A stretch of 64,000 nucleotides of DNA from Chrysomallon squamiferum (Eukaryota > Mollusca > Gastropoda > Neomphalida > Peltospiridae): contig CM022674.1 of the NCBI GenBank assembly GCA_012295275.1, forward strand, positions 990,611 through 1,054,610. Reading direction: 5' to 3'. Numbering within the stretch: position 1 is the stretch's first letter; every line of letters starts with the position of its first letter. The notes beneath the pieces were generated by a model, which did no database searches, was not told where the DNA came from, and saw only the letters and a program-made list of their open reading frames with translations. Position numbers and translations under genes: made by a program. Shown here piece by piece: positions 62,796 through 64,000 of the stretch.

Positions 62796-63677
62796 TTTTC
62801 TATCTACCAACAGCAACATCAACAGTAACAACAACAACAACATCAATAACAAAAATAATAATAATAATAATAATAGTAATAATAATAGTAATAACAACAA
62901 CAACAACAACAATAATATTAATAATAATAATAATAACAATAACAACAACAACAACAACAACAATAATAATAATAATCATAATAATAATAATAATAATGGT
63001 TTTAAGTAGGAACTAACTGACTATATCCACAGGCCAACAAAGACAATTCTCAACCAACACCTGCTTTAAATATCACGTTCACTCAACTGCCAACATCGAC
63101 AAACAGTTCATAAACCACAGTAGCAGGTCTAAAACAGGAATTGTGTACTTTTATAAATTCCTTCTATTTTAGAATAAGTTGTGAACAAAGTATTTGAACT
63201 ATGCTAGAAGAAGACGACAACTGTATTCGATTTGGATATAAAACAAGGATGATGTATGAGGAAGTCAAAACTGACAACCAGCAGATAGGAAACGTATGTC
63301 AGATATTCAGGAGCTCAGCATCCTAGATTCTGTTGGCTGGTAGATATAGGCTGCTACACACAACCTCGTTTTGTTCAGTAAAATGTAATTCAGAATGGAT
63401 GGTACTCAGAATCTATCTTTGCTTAGTTGCTTATGAAATACTGCCCAGCATTTTCTACTTTAATTTCAGCAGAAACGTCGGCAGTTCTAAAACAATCGAC
63501 CCGTCTTTGAAACAGACCGTAATACATAATTCAATAAACTGATAAGAAATTTTTTTACATTTTTAATCTTTATTACTAATATTTCATTGAAGCTACCTAA
63601 ATACATAAGCCAGATACATACATAAGAAAAACAGAAGTTTTAAATGTAAGAAGCAGTCCTTTATCACGAGAGACAAA
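62704..63677. other. Spacer between P6 and P7 exon 1 copies
   Basis: (TATC)n at about 62,755-62,796, (AAT/AAC)n at about 62,818-62,998, then a further PAN-type 5' flank with TGATAAG at 63,540. No propeller exon. Confidence 0.75.
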
Positions 63678-64000
63678 ATGAAGATGTTCAAAACATCTGG
63701 ATCGTTTTCTTTCTTGTTTCTACTGATAACAACATCCCTACTTGACAACATGATAACAGACGCTTCAGTTTCTATAAACCGTGATTCCGTGAGTTCAAAA
63801 ATGACCAAAAATAACAATATAACTGGAATCATGGTTTCTGAAAGATATTTGATATCTGACAACAAAGCTAGGAGTAAATTGATGTGTGCTGCACAATGTG
63901 ACCTTGAACCCAGATGCAAAACGTTCAGGTTTGAAAAGTCGTCTGCCAAATGTTTTCTTTACAGTGAAGCTGTCACTGGAGGCTGCAATGCGCCAGTACT
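63678..64000 (+). CDS. PAN-propeller unit P7: exon 1, cut by the window end
   Basis: Open from MKMFKTSGSFSFLFLLITTS; PAN domain with CAAQCDLEPRCKTFRFEK up to GGCNAPV at the edge. Nearly identical to P4 and P6. Whether exons 2-6 follow cannot be seen. Confidence 0.75.
   Translation, partial: MKMFKTSGSFSFLFLLITTSLLDNMITDASVSINRDSVSSKMTKNNNITGIMVSERYLISDNKARSKLMCAAQCDLEPRCKTFRFEKSSAKCFLYSEAVTGGCNAPV

Overview
The window is eukaryotic nuclear DNA from an invertebrate, probably a mollusc. Every gene is split by GT-AG introns with matching phases. The DNA is AT-rich and saturated with di-, tri- and tetranucleotide repeats. The protein families (sigma-class glutathione transferases, group A SRCR domains, PAN/apple domains, YWTD propeller repeats, sushi) suit an invertebrate lophotrochozoan. 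The taxon is inference; no species-specific marker was seen. All gene models were built by hand from splice sites and reading-frame phase.

Layout. (1) 1-4.5 kb: a Tigger/pogo-like MITE, then the 3' end of a + strand gene with a sushi exon and a C-terminal galectin-like segment. (2) 4.8-27.25 kb: a tandem duplication of about 11 kb. Each unit holds a five-exon sigma-class GST gene followed by a broken PAN-propeller gene. The breakpoints lie in GTA/GCA repeats. Copy B has since gained a 543-bp MITE and a SINE-like insert, and lost 175 bp just upstream of its start codon. (3) 27.7-30.6 kb: an inverted, decayed PAN-propeller pseudogene. (4) 31.5-44 kb: two + strand PAN-propeller genes. P4 (32.6-37.3 kb) is intact at six exons and 385 aa. 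P5 (39.8-44.0 kb) seems to have lost its exon 3 acceptor. (5) 44.9-59.3 kb, - strand: a complete 17-exon gene for a secreted protein of about 1025 aa with eight SRCR domains. (6) 59.4-64 kb: simple repeats, a MULE transposase fossil, an orphan PAN first exon (P6), and a further PAN first exon (P7) cut by the window edge.

Biology. Two gene sets make secreted, cysteine-bearing recognition-type proteins (PAN-propeller family and SRCR octamer), with a sushi/lectin-like gene on the left. GSTs and PAN genes share an ancestral duplication unit: GST 3'-flanking sequence also sits in front of P4. The PAN family is being actively rearranged, with seven units in both orientations, orphan first exons, antisense fragments and a near-identical PAN half-exon across copies. 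A role in innate recognition or mucosal secretion is plausible but only inferred. The strongest unusual observation is two minisatellites in the SRCR gene whose repeat units contain the adjoining splice sites.
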